A DNA stretch of 64,000 nt from Methylorubrum extorquens (GCF_024169925.1 NZ_JALJXF010000002.1:62001-126000), one strand, 5' to 3'; numbered from the stretch's first letter, positions 9,038 through 19,307 are shown. Notes: generated from the sequence alone by a model not told the origin. Program-made: numbers and translations.

Positions 9038-9500
9038 CGCCGATGGGCTCGGGACGCACGCGATCATGCGTGAGGCGGGCGTCTCCAAGACGGCGGTCTG
9101 GCGCTGGCAGGACCGCTTCGCGCAGGAAGGCGTCGCAGGGCTCCTGCGGGATAAGACGCGGCCGGCGCGCATCCCGCCGCTGGGGCCGGAGGTGGCTCTG
9201 ACGCAGGAAGAGCCGCCCGGCGAGACCACGCATTGGACGGCCGCCGCCATGAGCAAGGTCGCGGCCATCAGCGTCTCGTCAGTGCAACGGATCTGGCGTG
9301 GGCATGGGCTGCAGCCGCATCGGGTCCGGCAGTTCAAGCTCTCCACCGACCCGGCCTTCGCCGCTAAACTGCGCGATGTCGTTGGGCTCTACGTCGACCC
9401 AACCGCCCATGCCGTCGTGCTCTCGGTCGACGAGAAGAGCCAAATTCAGGCGCTCGTCAGCACGCAGGACCCGTTGCCGATGGAACCAGGCCACGCCCTT
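8935..9500 (+). pseudogene. IS630-family transposase, N-terminal remnant
   Basis: In a different frame from the IS110 gene, the sequence encodes an IS630 N-terminus: LSAADRLRLEALV, RARMVLLSADGLGTHAIMREAGVS in pieces, a helix-turn-helix followed by WRWQDRFAQEGV, and the start of the DDE domain with VVLSVDEKSQIQALV. It breaks off near 9490 after PLPMEPG. A short internal deletion removes residues before VALTQEEPPGETTHW. Together with the IS110 gene it forms a long accidental fusion frame. Confidence 0.72.
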
Positions 9501-9639
9501 CTCGGGTCACAGGCATCGGCGAGGTAAAACCTCACCGCAGGGCGTTCCCGGGCGGCCGACAGGTCCGGGGGAAGACACGATCGGTCGATCAGAGTGCGGG
9601 GCAGACCGCCCGGGAACTGGCGCCAATCTTCTGACTGTC

Positions 9640-10436
9640 GCTATGGTGCACGAGCCCGCCGCCCTGGAGGGGACGACGTTCGTGCAGGGCCTGCTCCAGA
9701 GCGTCGAGCACGAAGGCGGCATGGAGCCCGGGAGACCCGCCAACCGACGATGCGCCGGGCATAGGCGTCGATCACGAAGGCCACGTATACAGAGCCGGTC
9801 CAGGTCGCGACGTAGGTGAAGTCGCCGACCCACAAGGCGTTGGGACGCGGGGCCTTGAACCGGCGGTTCACCCGGTCGAGCGGGCAGGCCGCGGCCGGGT
9901 CCGGGATGGTGGTGCGAACCTTCTTGCCCCGCACGATGCCCTGCAGCCCCATGACCCGCATCAGCCGGGCGACCGTGCAACGGTCCACCGCGATCCCTTC
10001 TCGACCGAGTTGCCGCCAGACCTTCCGCACTCCGTAGACGTGGAAGTTCTCCTCGAACACGCGCCGGATCTCGACCATGAGCGCCGCGTCCGAGCGAGCC
10101 CGAGCCGGCAGCTTGCCGGGATCGGCCCGCCGCGCGGCATGGGCGTGATAGGTTGACGGGGCGATCGGCAGCACGCGGCAGATCGGCCTCATCCTGAGGC
10201 TCTCGAAGGACGACCCCGTAGGCCTCCCGGTGATCGTCAATGACGGCGATCATGTCCGCGACCGGCGGTCGAGCTCCGCCATCGCGAAATGGGCCGACGC
10301 CTTCCTCAGGATCTCGTTGGCTTGGCGCAACTCGCGGTTCTCGCGCTCCAGTGCTTTGATCCGCTCGCGCTCGTCCGTCGTTGGTCCGGGCCACTGGCCC
10401 TGGTCCCGCTCGGCTTGACGGACCTTGTATAGCGAC
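9640..10436 (-). pseudogene. IS3-family transposase remnant (orfA end and orfB start)
   Basis: Reading leftwards, the orfA C-terminus ([21 protein letters not shown]) is followed by orf[56 protein letters not shown], and the first catalytic block ALWVGDFTYVATW. The frame is broken near 10200, where a short palindrome-derived stretch (CTCATCCTGAGG and neighbours) sits in the gene, and again near 9745. The end of the DDE domain is missing. Confidence 0.7.
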
Positions 10437-10517
10437 AGGGGCTCGCAATACCTCGCCGTACGCTACACGGAGCGGCTGGCGGAGGCGGGGGTCGAGCCCT
10501 CGGTCGGCAGCGTCGGG
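10425..10517 (+). pseudogene. IS3-family orfB fragment
   Basis: About 30 codons ([20 protein letters not shown], then GVEPSVGSVGD) match the region around the second catalytic Asp of IS3-group orfB. It is fused in frame to the start of the next IS3-family gene, giving a chimeric frame that begins at the ATG 10425. Confidence 0.6.
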
Positions 10518-11351
10518 GACAGGCCGGGCGAAGAAGCGCGACAGGCTGCTCGTGCTCGCCTGGATGCCGTGAGCGAGCGGCGCGGCTGCGCCGCGCTCGG
10601 CGTCGGCCGGTCGAGCATCCGCTACCGCGCGACCAAGCCCGATCAGGCACCGCTGCGGATGCGCATCTGTGATCTGGCCAAGAGCCGGGTGCGCTACGGC
10701 TACTTCCGAATCTACATCCTGCTGCGCCGGGAGGGTTGGCGGGTGAATCACAAGAGGGTCCACCGTCTCTACCGGGACGAGGGGCTGAGCCTGCGGCTCA
10801 AGCGACCGCGCCGGCACGTCAGCGCGGCACACCGTGAGCGTCAGCCTGCTGCGCTCCAGCCGAACGAACGCTGGTCGATGGACTTCGTCTCCGACGCGCT
10901 GTTCGACGGCCGCCGGCTGCGGGCCCTGACGGTCGTCGATACGTTCACGCGCGAGGCTCTGGCGATCGAGGTCGACCAGGGCATCAAAGGCGAACAGGTC
11001 GTGGCTGTCGTCGGCCGCTTGGCGCTGCTGCGCGGAGCACCGTGCGCGATTCAAGTCGATAACGGGCCTGAGTTCGTCTCGAAAGCCCTCGACCGCTGGG
11101 CCTACGAGAACGGTGTCACGTTGGACTTCTCGCGCCCTGGCAAGCCGACCGACAACGCACTGGTCGAGTCGTTCAACGGCCGCCTGCGCGACGAGTGCCT
11201 GAACGCGAACTGGTTCTTGTCGTTGGCTGACGCGAGGAGCAAGATCGAGACGTGGCGGCGGCACTACAACGAGAGGCGTCCTCACACCGCCCTGGGGTGG
11301 CGAACGCCCCAGGAATTCGCCCTGGCGGCGGCCCTGCAGCCCGCCGAATGA
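10518..11351 (+). pseudogene. IS3-family (IS407-like) orfB, orfA missing
   Basis: A nearly complete integrase-type orfB: VSERRGCAALGVGRSSIRYR, then LAKSRVRYGYFRIYILLRREG, the catalytic blocks RWSMDFVSDALFDGRR, IQVDNGPEFVSKAL and TDNALVESFNGRLRDECL, ending RRPHTALGWRTPQEFA and a stop at 11349-11351. The first catalytic Asp, second Asp and Glu are all present. The orfA partner that would supply the DNA-binding domain is absent, replaced by the fragment at 10425, so it is probably not transposed on its own. Confidence 0.72.
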
Positions 11352-11488
11352 GACCCGGAGGCTCACCTTTCGGCCGGACCAAGATCCGGGGGACCCTCAT
11401 TACAGCCCGAGAACTTGCGTAGGTCGTGGACCACAAACGGGGTCAACTCCACAAAGGCTCAAAAGCCTCCTTCAAGGAGGATCACTTT

Positions 11489-11764
11489 TCAGGGGGCAGG
11501 CCAGTAACGGAACGACCGGAACGTCCCGTCGATGTCGAGGGCGAGCAAGCGCGTGCCGGCGATGGCCAGCATGATTGCACCCCATGTTTCCTCCGGCATC
11601 CGTGCCGCCATCACGGACCACGCGGTGGACGGGGGAAACGACGCGGGGGGACTGACCAGCGTCCACCCAAGCTGCAACAGCAGAACGGCTGCAAACCATT
11701 CGGTGATCCGCGTCTTGAAATGGCCGGTGATCCCGGCGGTGATGCGTTTGACCATGGTGAGCAT
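11489..11764 (-). CDS. Small membrane protein, unknown function
   Basis: A 91-residue protein starting MLTMVKRITAGITGHFKTR. Two hydrophobic segments are visible, at about residues 23-38 (EWFAAVLLLQLGWTLV) and 60-76 (ETWGAIMLAIAGTRLLA), separated by a Pro/Ser-rich loop. The shape resembles small phage or plasmid membrane proteins, but I do not recognise the family. It may be truncated, since the stop lies close to IS debris. Start could also be the Met three codons on. Confidence 0.4.
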   Translation of the reverse strand: MLTMVKRITAGITGHFKTRITEWFAAVLLLQLGWTLVSPPASFPPSTAWSVMAARMPEETWGAIMLAIAGTRLLALDIDGTFRSFRYWPAP

Positions 11765-12029
11765 GTCACGGCGCCTTGTGGCCCGGGCCCATCGCGCGAT
11801 GGCTGGGTCGAGCCGTGACAAGGCGTGCATCATGGCGGCCTCCGCCGACGGGCAGGTGGTTGGGGCATCCCCGCGCCCGACGTTCCCGGGAATCGGGGCC
11901 GGGCGGGGAGGGCGATAGGGGAGGGGGGGTTCATTTCGCGAGGTCACGGCGCACGGCGTGATTCCAGGCGAGCGCTCGTTCCCCACAGCGGGTTTTGGCC
12001 CGGTCGAGCACCTTGGCCGTCCCGATGAT

Positions 12030-12330
12030 CCGCACGATGTCGGCGCGGGTGCCAGCAAGACCCGTAAGCCGGAAGGGACCGGGATCATCGGCCCAGCAGC
12101 GTTGCGATCAGACCCTGCAGGAGAACGACCTCCACGCCCGCCTCGGCCCGCAGCCGATGACCGCCGGCCATCTCGATCTCGATGGCACTGGGGCGGAGCG
12201 GCTCGGCCCGGACAGGGGAGGGCGGTGCCGGCAGCGCCAGCGGGATGAAGCCCAGGGGGACGACATCTCCGGTGCAGGCGCTCCAGCCCGCAGGGCACGG
12301 CGCCAGCTGAACCGCCCCGGTTTTCCCGGA
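12030..12330 (-). pseudogene. IS66-family TnpA end and TnpB start, remnant
   Basis: One minus frame ends with EIEMAGGHRLRAEAGVEVVL and GLIATLLGR, the typical IS66 TnpA C-terminus (an IE-x-ASG-RLRV-type block). Immediately after it another frame starts MIPVPSGLRVLLA, the usual TnpB N-terminus. TnpB breaks off after about 13 residues. The remaining ~40 codons (VRIIGTAKVLDRAKTRCGE onwards) are not IS66 and not recognised. Confidence 0.55.
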
Positions 12331-12409
12331 GGCCATTTGGTTTGGGTCAGGCTGCCAAGGTTTGGACTTCGGTCTGGGCATAGTAGCGCGCTTCGGCCTC
12401 GGCGGGAGG

Positions 12410-13915
12410 TGACCTGACCCGATGGCTTTGGACCGGGCTGATTGAGAGGATCAGCCAGGACCGAAGGAGTTGGACATGCGGCGAGGACAGAAGACGAGCG
12501 CGGAGCAGGTCGTTTTGAAGCTGCGCCAGATCGAGGTGGAGACAGCTCAGGGCAAGAGTTTGGCGTTGGCGTGCAAGGAGGCGGAGATCTCCGAACAGAG
12601 CTGCGCGACGAGTGCCTGAGGCAGGAGATCTTCTACTCGCTGAGAGAAGCACAGGTCGTGATTGGCCTATGGCAGAACACATACAACCGTGTCCGGCCGC
12701 ACTCGTCCCTGGGCTACCGGCCGCCCGCGCCTGTCAGCTTCCCTGATCTAGCCTTCCGCCTACCCATGGCAGCGGCCATGCAGTAGCCTCTTGTAACTTG
12801 ATCCCAACCTCGCCGGGTATGCTCCTCGGCGCGGTTGCGGGTGAGAGACCGTTAGCCTCTGGGGCCACCAAGCCCGCAAGTGAGCCAGGGTCCTCGCCCG
12901 CCGTTCCATCGAACCCGAACAGTCGCTTGGGCCGCTCAACGCGAAGCCCGCTTGCGCAAGGATGGGATCAGATGGACGCTCCTGTTGTCGGGATCGACGT
13001 GGCCCGTGACCGCCTCGATATTCACGTTCATCCCTCTGGAGCGAACTTCGCCGTTGACCGTACGACCGAGGGCGTGGAGCAACTGTGCGAACGCCTCCGG
13101 CCCCTGAAGCCGAAGCTCGTCGTCCTGGAGGCAACCGGCGGTTTGGAAGCCATGGTGGCACGTGCTCTCACCACCTGGAGGCTGCCAGCCGTGATCGTGA
13201 ACCCAGCACAGGTCCGTGCTTTCGCTCACGCCTTGGGCCAACGCGCCAAGACCGACCGCATCGACGCCACCGTGATCGCCCCGTTCGCGGCGGCCACCAA
13301 CCCACCCGTTCGCGCTCGGGCCGATGCCAAGACTCAGGCCTTGGCTGATCGCGTCCGAGCGGCAGCGAGCGAGCCAAGCTCCATCGTGCATTCGAGACAG
13401 CGTCCGGCGCGTCATAGAGGCATTGGAGCAGGAGCAGGATGTAATCGACCGCTCGATCGATGCAGAGGTAGACCGGTCGCTGAATGGCGCAGGAAGGAGA
13501 CCCTCCTGACCTCCGTTCCTGGTGTTGGACCGACGATCGCACGAACCCTGATCGCGGAGCTGCCCGAGCTTGGAAGTCTCAACGGAAAGCAAGTCGCCGC
13601 GCTGGTCGGCTTGGCCCCTTGGACGCGGCAATCCGGTCGGTGGCGAGGGAGGAGCTTCATCGCAGACGGCCGCGCACCTGTTCGCACGGCGCTGTTCATG
13701 GGTGCCCTGGTGGCCAGCCGTCACAACGCCGCGCTGAAAACCTTCCGCGACCGGCTCATCGCAGCCGGCAAGCCCAAGCTCGTCGCCCTGATTGCCACCG
13801 CTCGGAAGCTGATCACCATCCTCAACGCCATCCTAAGAGACGGAACGCCATGGCAACCCGCTTGACCAGCAAGACAGTCGCTCACTCGGCTCGGTCCAAA
13901 ATACTGGTCAGGTCA
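12410..13915 (+). mobile_element. Internally deleted IS3-family element with nested IS110
   Basis: Left end TGACCTGACC at 12410 and right end GGTCAGGTCA ending at 13915 match the ends of the complete IS3-family element at 56798-58043. Between them the middle of the element is missing: orfA codons up to EAEISEQS (about 12600) join directly to the orfB end (RDECLRQEIFYSLREA onwards, to 12786). An IS110-family element then interrupts the right end at about 12792, and the end resumes at about 13885 (TCGGCTCGGTCCAAAATAC). Confidence 0.7.
12972..13865 (+). pseudogene. IS110-family transposase, frame-disrupted
   Basis: Starts MDAPVVGIDVARDRLDIHVH (first Asp of the DEDD site), with VVLEATGGLEAMVARAL and QRAKTDRIDATVIA. 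The C-terminal half has LLTSVPGVGPTIARTLIAEL and KQVAALVGLAPWTRQSGRW, ending ILNAILRDGTPWQPA. Between about 13345 and 13485 the reading frame is shifted: the family-like sequence CIRDSVRRVIEALEQEQDV lies in another frame, and about 15 residues before it are missing. Two compensating shifts therefore produce a full-length but scrambled frame. Confidence 0.7.
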
Positions 13916-14141
13916 TGACCTCTCTCACCGGCCGGGAAGCCGGACTTTTTGACGGAAGTACTCGGATCCCGGATTCTTCCGGCGAATGGGGTATCGATCA
14001 TCCAGATGAGCGCGCTTACATAAAATCCAGCAGATAGATAGAATTAAATTCTCTCGCAAGACGGACGCGCCCTATCAGATTATTAACCTAAAAATAACAT
14101 ATGATACTCAAACAGAGCGGGAGTTGTGAAGACATGATTTG

Positions 14142-14147
14142 AGGAGG
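14142..14147 (+). promoter_or_regulatory. Ribosome-binding site of the 14153 gene
   Basis: AGGAGG-type sequence (within GAGGAGGG) about six bases before ATG 14153 fixes the start. The preceding 200 bases from the IS end at 13915 are AT-rich and presumably carry the promoter, but no convincing -35/-10 pair was picked. Confidence 0.5.
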
Positions 14148-14152
14148 GATGA

Positions 14153-15214
14153 ATGACTGTCGGCTTACCCTTGAAGCGTCCGCTGGCGCTTCACCGGAGA
14201 ACCACGCGAGGCGGATGGGGCAGTTTGGTGCGAGCCGGGGCGCTTCTAGTTAATTCTCTGCTGCTCTTTACAAGCGTTACGCCGGGTTGGGTGCAGGCGG
14301 AAGAACTGATCCAGGGCCCGTCGGGCGCCCCCCTAGGTCCCGAACCTCCAAAACCTTCCTCGCCCTTCTTCCGGTTCAGCGATACGCAGGTGACCTACAC
14401 ATACCTGAACGATCTCCGGCAGCCGGGCGTCACCGGTGGCCGAGCCGGACGCTCCATCGAAGGCCGCAGCGCTCCGGGCAACATGCTGAGCCTCACCCAT
14501 CTCCATGGCTGGGAATACGGCACCAATTTCCTCAACATCGACCTGCGGCGCTACGGTTCGCAGATCCCGGCCGGCAGACCGCCCTATCCCGGACTGGCCA
14601 CGACCTTCGATTACGGCCAGACCACCTTATTCCTGAGCTATCGCGGCACCTTGAGCGGCAACACCATGGCGGGAACGCCGCTCTTCATCCTGCCCGGCAT
14701 CATCAAGGACGTGTCGCTGGCCTACGGCGTCGATCATCAGAGTGATAACACGCGGCTGTCGCTGCTGCGGACCCGGGCGATGGGCGGCCTCAGCTTCTCG
14801 TTCGATGTCCCAATCGGCTTCTTCAACCTCGCGGTGTTTGCCCAGAAGGATTGGTTCCGCTTTGCCGATTTGCTGCCGCCCCTTCGCCAGACTGGGACGG
14901 ACATCGTGCCCCGCGTCGAAGCGACCTATCTGGTGCCACTGACGTTCACGGGCCTGCCGCTGTCGCTGACGGGCTTCGCCTCCTACAACCCGCCCCGCGG
15001 CGACGACCCGAAGGGCGGACGGCTGAAGGCCGAGGTTCTGATGCGCAGCAACCTCGTCCTCGACCTCGGCGAACTCCTCTACCAAAAGCCCAATCGCATG
15101 AAGGCCTTCATCGGCGTCCTGCATCAGAAGAATCTGCTCGGCGCCAATTCTCGCGTCGTTCCCGGGGCGCAATTCACCTCATTCCTCGCTGGCCTGAGCT
15201 TCTCCGTGTTCTGA
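14153..15214 (+). CDS. OmpK/Tsx-like outer-membrane channel (copy 1)
   Basis: A 353-residue secreted protein. Residues 1-48 form a long signal peptide (hydrophobic LLVNSLLLFTSV, cleavage likely after WVQA). The mature part is rich in alternating hydrophobic and aromatic strands, begins with FFRFSDTQVTYTYLNDLRQPG and contains LSLTHLHGWEYGTNFLNIDL, which resembles the Tsx/OmpK channel family (NLTHxxGWKYGTNFFNVDL). It ends in Phe (SFSVF), as most outer-membrane barrels do, to be recognised by the Bam machinery. A near-identical gene lies inverted at 59599-60657. The cargo is unknown; proximity to phenolic-acid genes in both places makes aromatic acids one possibility. Confidence 0.62.
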   Translation: MTVGLPLKRPLALHRRTTRGGWGSLVRAGALLVNSLLLFTSVTPGWVQAEELIQGPSGAPLGPEPPKPSSPFFRFSDTQVTYTYLNDLRQPGVTGGRAGRSIEGRSAPGNMLSLTHLHGWEYGTNFLNIDLRRYGSQIPAGRPPYPGLATTFDYGQTTLFLSYRGTLSGNTMAGTPLFILPGIIKDVSLAYGVDHQSDNTRLSLLRTRAMGGLSFSFDVPIGFFNLAVFAQKDWFRFADLLPPLRQTGTDIVPRVEATYLVPLTFTGLPLSLTGFASYNPPRGDDPKGGRLKAEVLMRSNLVLDLGELLYQKPNRMKAFIGVLHQKNLLGANSRVVPGAQFTSFLAGLSFSVF

Positions 15215-15443
15215 AGCCGTCGCGCCTCGGCCCGCCGCAACGGTGGGCAGCTCAAGCGGAACTCCATCCCTAATCAACACCCCGTTCCGAAGCCGAGGTC
15301 GACTCTGCCTCGACGTCGGCACGCGCCTGGCTACCCTACTGTTAGACGGAGAGCAGCTTACTCACTCCCTGTCGATGTTATAAATAAAACCATCCAGCAA
15401 TATCAATATATGTTAACCAATCCCAACCAATACCCCGCAAAAC

Positions 15444-17570
15444 ATGAATCTCAACATCGAGTTATGCAATATGCACGATAAATCTATTTCCGTTCGAACG
15501 TGCCTGTTCGCCGTTGTCGGCTTGCTCAGTATTGTTCTAATCGGCAGCGTCGGCAATCACCTTCTTGAAGCCTTGGCTGTCGTCAGGACATCGGAGGCGT
15601 CCAGGCATAGCGCGGTGGCAGACAAGGCCATCCTCCAGACGATGCAGGCGCTGAGATTGGAGCGGGGGATCGGTGCTCAAGCGCTTCAGGTCGGGCCGGA
15701 TCAAGCGGGAGCGCTTCGCGAGAGAATCGGCAAGGCGCGGTCCGATATCGAGAAGCATCTAAAATCGATCGCGGCGCAGGCGCGCTACCTGGACGATGGC
15801 GCCTTCGATGCGCTCCTGATCGAAGCGCGCGCCGAGTATCATCGGCTGACCCTGCTTAGGTCGCCGGTCGATGAAGCGCTAACAAAGGAGGTTGGCGCGC
15901 GGGATGCCCTCCTCGCCGGAACCCTGACGGCGCAGGCGGACAAGACCCTCGGGAGCTTCGGGCAGCTCTCCGGGCACGTGGGCGAGAACATCAAGCGGAT
16001 GACGCCAGCCGCCGCCTACCTTGTGAACATCAAGGCGGCGGCTTGGCACACCCGTTCCGCCGTCGGAGGCGTCTACGCGACCATCATCCGGGTCATCGCA
16101 GGGGGCAAGCCGCTGGCACCGGCCGAAGCGGCGTTCGTCGCCACCGAACTCGGCAGGACCGAGGCGCATTGGGGATATGTCAGGGCTCTGATGAGCCGTC
16201 CGGGCGTTCCGGACGAACTCCGGCAAGTCTACACAACGGCGCAGACGAGCATGTTCTCGCCGGAGAGCGCCGCGTTGCGCCAAGCCATGGGCGACGGCCT
16301 CGTTACCGGCACGTTCCCAATGCCGCTTAAAGACTTCCAGCGCGACACCGATGCGCGTCATCTCACCGTGCTCGCGGTCGCAACGACTGCCATGGACGCG
16401 GTGATCGCCGTGACCGAGGGGGCGGCGGCGAGTGCCGAGCGCGCGGTGCTGTTCGCCGTCGCCAGCATCGTGGCGGTGCTGATCGTCGCGCTCGGCGGCC
16501 TGGCCATCACGCAGTTCCGCGTGGTCAAGCCCCTGCTGGCGATGCAGGATACGATGGAAAGGCTCAGCCACAATCAGCTCGACGTGAGCGTTCCGTTCCT
16601 GCAGCGACGCGACGAGATCGGCGCGATGGCCGAGGCCGTGGCGGTCTTTAAAAAGAACCTAGTCCAGAACCGCAGCCTTGAGGAAGAGGCAGCCCTGGCC
16701 AGGGCCGGTGCCGAGGCGCAGCGCAAGCACGCCATGCGGCAGATGGCCGATTCCTTCGAGCAGGATGTGAGCGGGATCATCGGCATGGTCGCGGCCGCTG
16801 CGGCGCAGCTCCAGGAGACGGCGCAGACTATGGCCGGAACCGCGACGCAGACGGCCAGCCGGTCCATCGACGTCGCCACGGCCGCCGAGCAGGCCTCGAT
16901 GAACGTTAACACCGTCGCGGCGGCGGCCGAGGAACTCGGATCGTCGGTACTGGAGATCGGGCGGCAGGCCGACGGATCGATGCAACTGGCGCAGACGGCG
17001 GTCGGCGAAGCCGCGCAGACCGGCGCGCTGGTGCAGGATCTGAGCACGACGGCGGCGCGGATCGGAGACGTAATCGCCACGATCTCCGCCATCGCAGCGC
17101 AGACCAATCTGCTCGCGCTCAACGCCACGATCGAAGCCGCGCGGGCCGGCGAGGTGGGAAGGGGCTTCGCCGTGGTGGCCGCCGAGGTGAAGGAACTGGC
17201 GAACCAGACCGCACGGGCGACTGATGAGATCTCGGCTCAGATAACGCAGATCCGGGGCTCGACGGATGGGGCCGTGGGCGCGATCAGCGGGATCGCGATG
17301 CGCATCCGGGAGATCAGCGGCGTTGCGACATCGATCTCCGCCGCGGTGGAGGAGCAGGGCGCAGCCACGCAGGAGATCGTGCGCAACGTCGCCCAGGCGG
17401 CCGTCGGCACGCAGGAGGTGACGGGCCACATCACCGGCGTGGCCCAGGCTGCCGAGGCGACCGGTACGGCAGCCGACCAAGTGCTCGGTGCGGCCTCTGA
17501 CCTCACGCGCCAGTCAAAGCAGCTCTCCGATCAGGTTACGAGGTTCTTGGAGAGCCTGCGCGCCGCATAG
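15444..17570 (+). CDS. Methyl-accepting chemotaxis protein
   Basis: A 708-residue transmembrane chemoreceptor. One membrane helix lies at about residues 17-38 ([16 protein letters not shown]), followed by a ~290-residue helical periplasmic sensor, a second helix at about 333-355 ([19 protein letters not shown]), a HAMP domain ([20 protein letters not shown], with [14 protein letters not shown]), and the cytoplasmic coiled coil. The hairpin tip that contacts CheA/CheW reads [19 protein letters not shown]. No C-terminal pentapeptide for CheR docking is present. Start is uncertain: ATG 15444 or 15471, neither with a strong ribosome-binding site. The ligand cannot be predicted; its neighbours suggest aromatic compounds. 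Confidence 0.9.
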   Translation: MNLNIELCNMHDKSISVRTCLFAVVGLLSIVLIGSVGNHLLEALAVVRTSEASRHSAVADKAILQTMQALRLERGIGAQALQVGPDQAGALRERIGKARSDIEKHLKSIAAQARYLDDGAFDALLIEARAEYHRLTLLRSPVDEALTKEVGARDALLAGTLTAQADKTLGSFGQLSGHVGENIKRMTPAAAYLVNIKAAAWHTRSAVGGVYATIIRVIAGGKPLAPAEAAFVATELGRTEAHWGYVRALMSRPGVPDELRQVYTTAQTSMFSPESAALRQAMGDGLVTGTFPMPLKDFQRDTDARHLTVLAVATTAMDAVIAVTEGAAASAERAVLFAVASIVAVLIVALGGLAITQFRVVKPLLAMQDTMERLSHNQLDVSVPFLQRRDEIGAMAEAVAVFKKNLVQNRSLEEEAALARAGAEAQRKHAMRQMADSFEQDVSGIIGMVAAAAAQLQETAQTMAGTATQTASRSIDVATAAEQASMNVNTVAAAAEELGSSVLEIGRQADGSMQLAQTAVGEAAQTGALVQDLSTTAARIGDVIATISAIAAQTNLLALNATIEAARAGEVGRGFAVVAAEVKELANQTARATDEISAQITQIRGSTDGAVGAISGIAMRIREISGVATSISAAVEEQGAATQEIVRNVAQAAVGTQEVTGHITGVAQAAEATGTAADQVLGAASDLTRQSKQLSDQVTRFLESLRAA

Positions 17571-17577
17571 CGCAACA

Positions 17578-17607
17578 TTCCGAAAGGCGGATCGCGGCTT
17601 TCGGGAA
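17578..17607 (+). terminator. Hairpin after the chemoreceptor gene
   Basis: TTCC-GAAAG pairs with CTTTCGGGAA (one bulged base) around a ~10-base loop, starting seven bases after the stop. No run of T follows, so termination efficiency is uncertain. Confidence 0.45.
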
Positions 17608-17661
17608 CAGTCATGTAAGATCGGGAGCTTGGCGCCCTCGGACGTGTCAGGCGGAAAGACG

Positions 17662-17805
17662 TGCGTAGCGCAGTCCGTTGGACACCTCGCGCAAGCTGTA
17701 CTCACGCTGCCCCGCATCCTCGCGGAGCAGCGTCAGGTAAGGGGCGACCCGCGCCCATTCGTTATTGGAAACGTCGGACGGGTAGGCAGCGAGCGAGAAG
17801 GTCAT
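17662..17805 (-). pseudogene. IS5-family transposase, N-terminal remnant
   Basis: A short minus-strand frame starting MTFSLAAYPSDVSNNEWARV and continuing APYLTLLREDAGQREYSLRE is the N-terminus of an IS5-type transposase. After about 48 codons (NGLRYARLSA) the similarity ends. It explains part of the 427-base gap between the chemoreceptor and the decarboxylase; the remainder (17806-17997) is AT-rich and likely holds the decarboxylase promoter. Confidence 0.6.
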
Positions 17806-17997
17806 GCCTCCTAATTTTGAGGCCTACACTCTCAGGTTCACACCAGCCTCTAGCTAAATTGGTGATCAGGCAGATCGATATTTGCATTTGAAGAGATATT
17901 GCTTTATGGGCATAGCGTTCGTTCAATAGAGCGAACAACTTCTACAAATTACACACTACAGCACTCAATTTATCTGTGATAATCTGGGAAAATACTG

Positions 17998-18525
17998 ATG
18001 TCAAACGATCTTGGCCTTGACTTATCAAGCGACTTGTCTGATTTCGTTGGAACTCATTTTATCTATACATATGCCAATGGCTGGAAATATGAATGGTATG
18101 CTCGCAACGAGAAGACCTGCGATTACCGAATACACCAAGGCTTGGTCGGTGGCCGCTGGGTGACCAACCAAGCGATCGATCTCGTCCAACTCGCGCCGGA
18201 CATGTATAAAATCGATTGGCACGAGCCCACCGGCACCTGCGTCAGCCTGTATTTTGATACGAAGCGCCGGCTGGTGCACGGCACCATCTTCTTCCCGCAG
18301 TGGATCGCGGGTGAAGGAGCACATCCCGAGAAGACGATCTGCTACCAGAATGACTTTATGGAAGATATGCACCGCTTCCGAGACGAAGGCCCGGCATACC
18401 CATACGTGGTCATCGGCGAGTTCGCCAAGATCACATTTATGGAGCGGCGTGGCCGCGACAACGACGAGGTCATCAACGCGGCCCCCGGCCAACTTCCTGC
18501 GGGCTATCTCGAACGCACGAACTGA
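17998..18525 (+). CDS. padC: Phenolic acid decarboxylase
   Basis: Converts ferulic, p-coumaric or caffeic acid to the corresponding 4-vinylphenol plus CO2, without cofactor. The 175-residue protein matches the family along its whole length (FVGTHFIYTYANGWKYEWY, YRIHQGLVGGRWVTNQ, WHEPTGTCVSLYFDTKRR, YPYVVIGEFAKITF). Residues equivalent to the known catalytic set are all present at a constant offset of 12 from the Bacillus enzyme: Tyr23, Tyr25, Arg53 and Glu76. It stands alone after a chemoreceptor and is followed by a strong hairpin. The flanking DNA is AT-rich and IS-rich, so recent acquisition is plausible. No regulator of the PadR type is next to it. Confidence 0.93.
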   Translation: MSNDLGLDLSSDLSDFVGTHFIYTYANGWKYEWYARNEKTCDYRIHQGLVGGRWVTNQAIDLVQLAPDMYKIDWHEPTGTCVSLYFDTKRRLVHGTIFFPQWIAGEGAHPEKTICYQNDFMEDMHRFRDEGPAYPYVVIGEFAKITFMERRGRDNDEVINAAPGQLPAGYLERTN

Positions 18526-18541
18526 TCACGCCAAAGCGGAT

Positions 18542-18569
18542 GACGGCATTCATTTGACCGAATGCCGTC
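18542..18569 (+). terminator. Terminator-like hairpin after padC
   Basis: GACGGCATTC and GAATGCCGTC form a perfect 10-bp stem with an 8-base loop, 17 bases after the padC stop. No T-run follows. Confidence 0.6.
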
Positions 18570-19307
18570 GTCACACGATGAATCGTCAGTAGAGCATGTT
18601 GCCGGAACGATATAGACACAGATGAATTTGCGCCAGTTTGTACCCTATACAACACACCTGGGTCGCATATTGAATGCCCGCTTCTGGTCAAATGGTCGGG
18701 GTCCGCTCACTGCCGCCAGCCTGAGTTGCTGGACGACTGACGACTGACCGCTCTCGGGATGCGCCAACGGCGGTCTTCATGGCTGGATGGGTCGCAAGCC
18801 GAAAGAGTGCCGTACGATTTCTAAGACAGGCGTGCCGGCCTCGGCCTTCCAGGCCGCGGTTCGGATCGCTGGAAACGCGATGGCCTTCACATCCTGGCAA
18901 ATCTCGGTGCAGCTTTGGCCGTGGTGTTGCTCAATCTGATTGTTGATGGGAACGTCCGGAAACCGGGGCTGCCATCGCGCGTTGCTCGCGACTGCGGCAA
19001 GGGATTCTTGCACGTTCGGCGAGAGCCCGGACCGGGGCCGCCGGGCAAGAGCCCTCGGTCCGTTGGGCGAAGTCTTCGTCGGCGCCGCCGTTGAGCGGCC
19101 GATGGGATCACGGGGCCGGCGAATTGCGGACCGGCGCCCGTCCGGGGCGCGCAGATGGGCCTCGCAGGCGCTGGACGAGGCCGTGAAGCGCGCCCGTGGC
19201 GAGGCTTCCCGGCCCTCAGACCGGGTGCCCCATCGCGCGATCCAGGGCGCGACGCCTCTGGAGAGTGCGGCGCCGCTGGTAATATTCTAGCCGAGCGCGG
19301 GGGGTAG
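18570..19307. other. Stretch without a supported gene
   Basis: About 740 bases between padC and the amidohydrolase. A minus-strand frame at 18777-19013 (78 residues, C-terminal part VKAIAFPAIRTAAWKAEAG) has acceptable composition but no recognised relative or ribosome-binding site. Other open frames look like GC-driven artefacts. Confidence 0.4.

Noticed and set aside
9507..11366. Minus-strand frame of 619 codons across the IS region
   Set aside because: Mostly antisense to the IS407-like orfB; only the part near 9640-10230 contains IS3 pieces, in mixed frames.
18777..19013. Minus-strand 78-residue frame after padC as a gene
   Set aside because: No ribosome-binding site, no recognised family and overlapping frames of similar quality; mentioned only within the gap entry.
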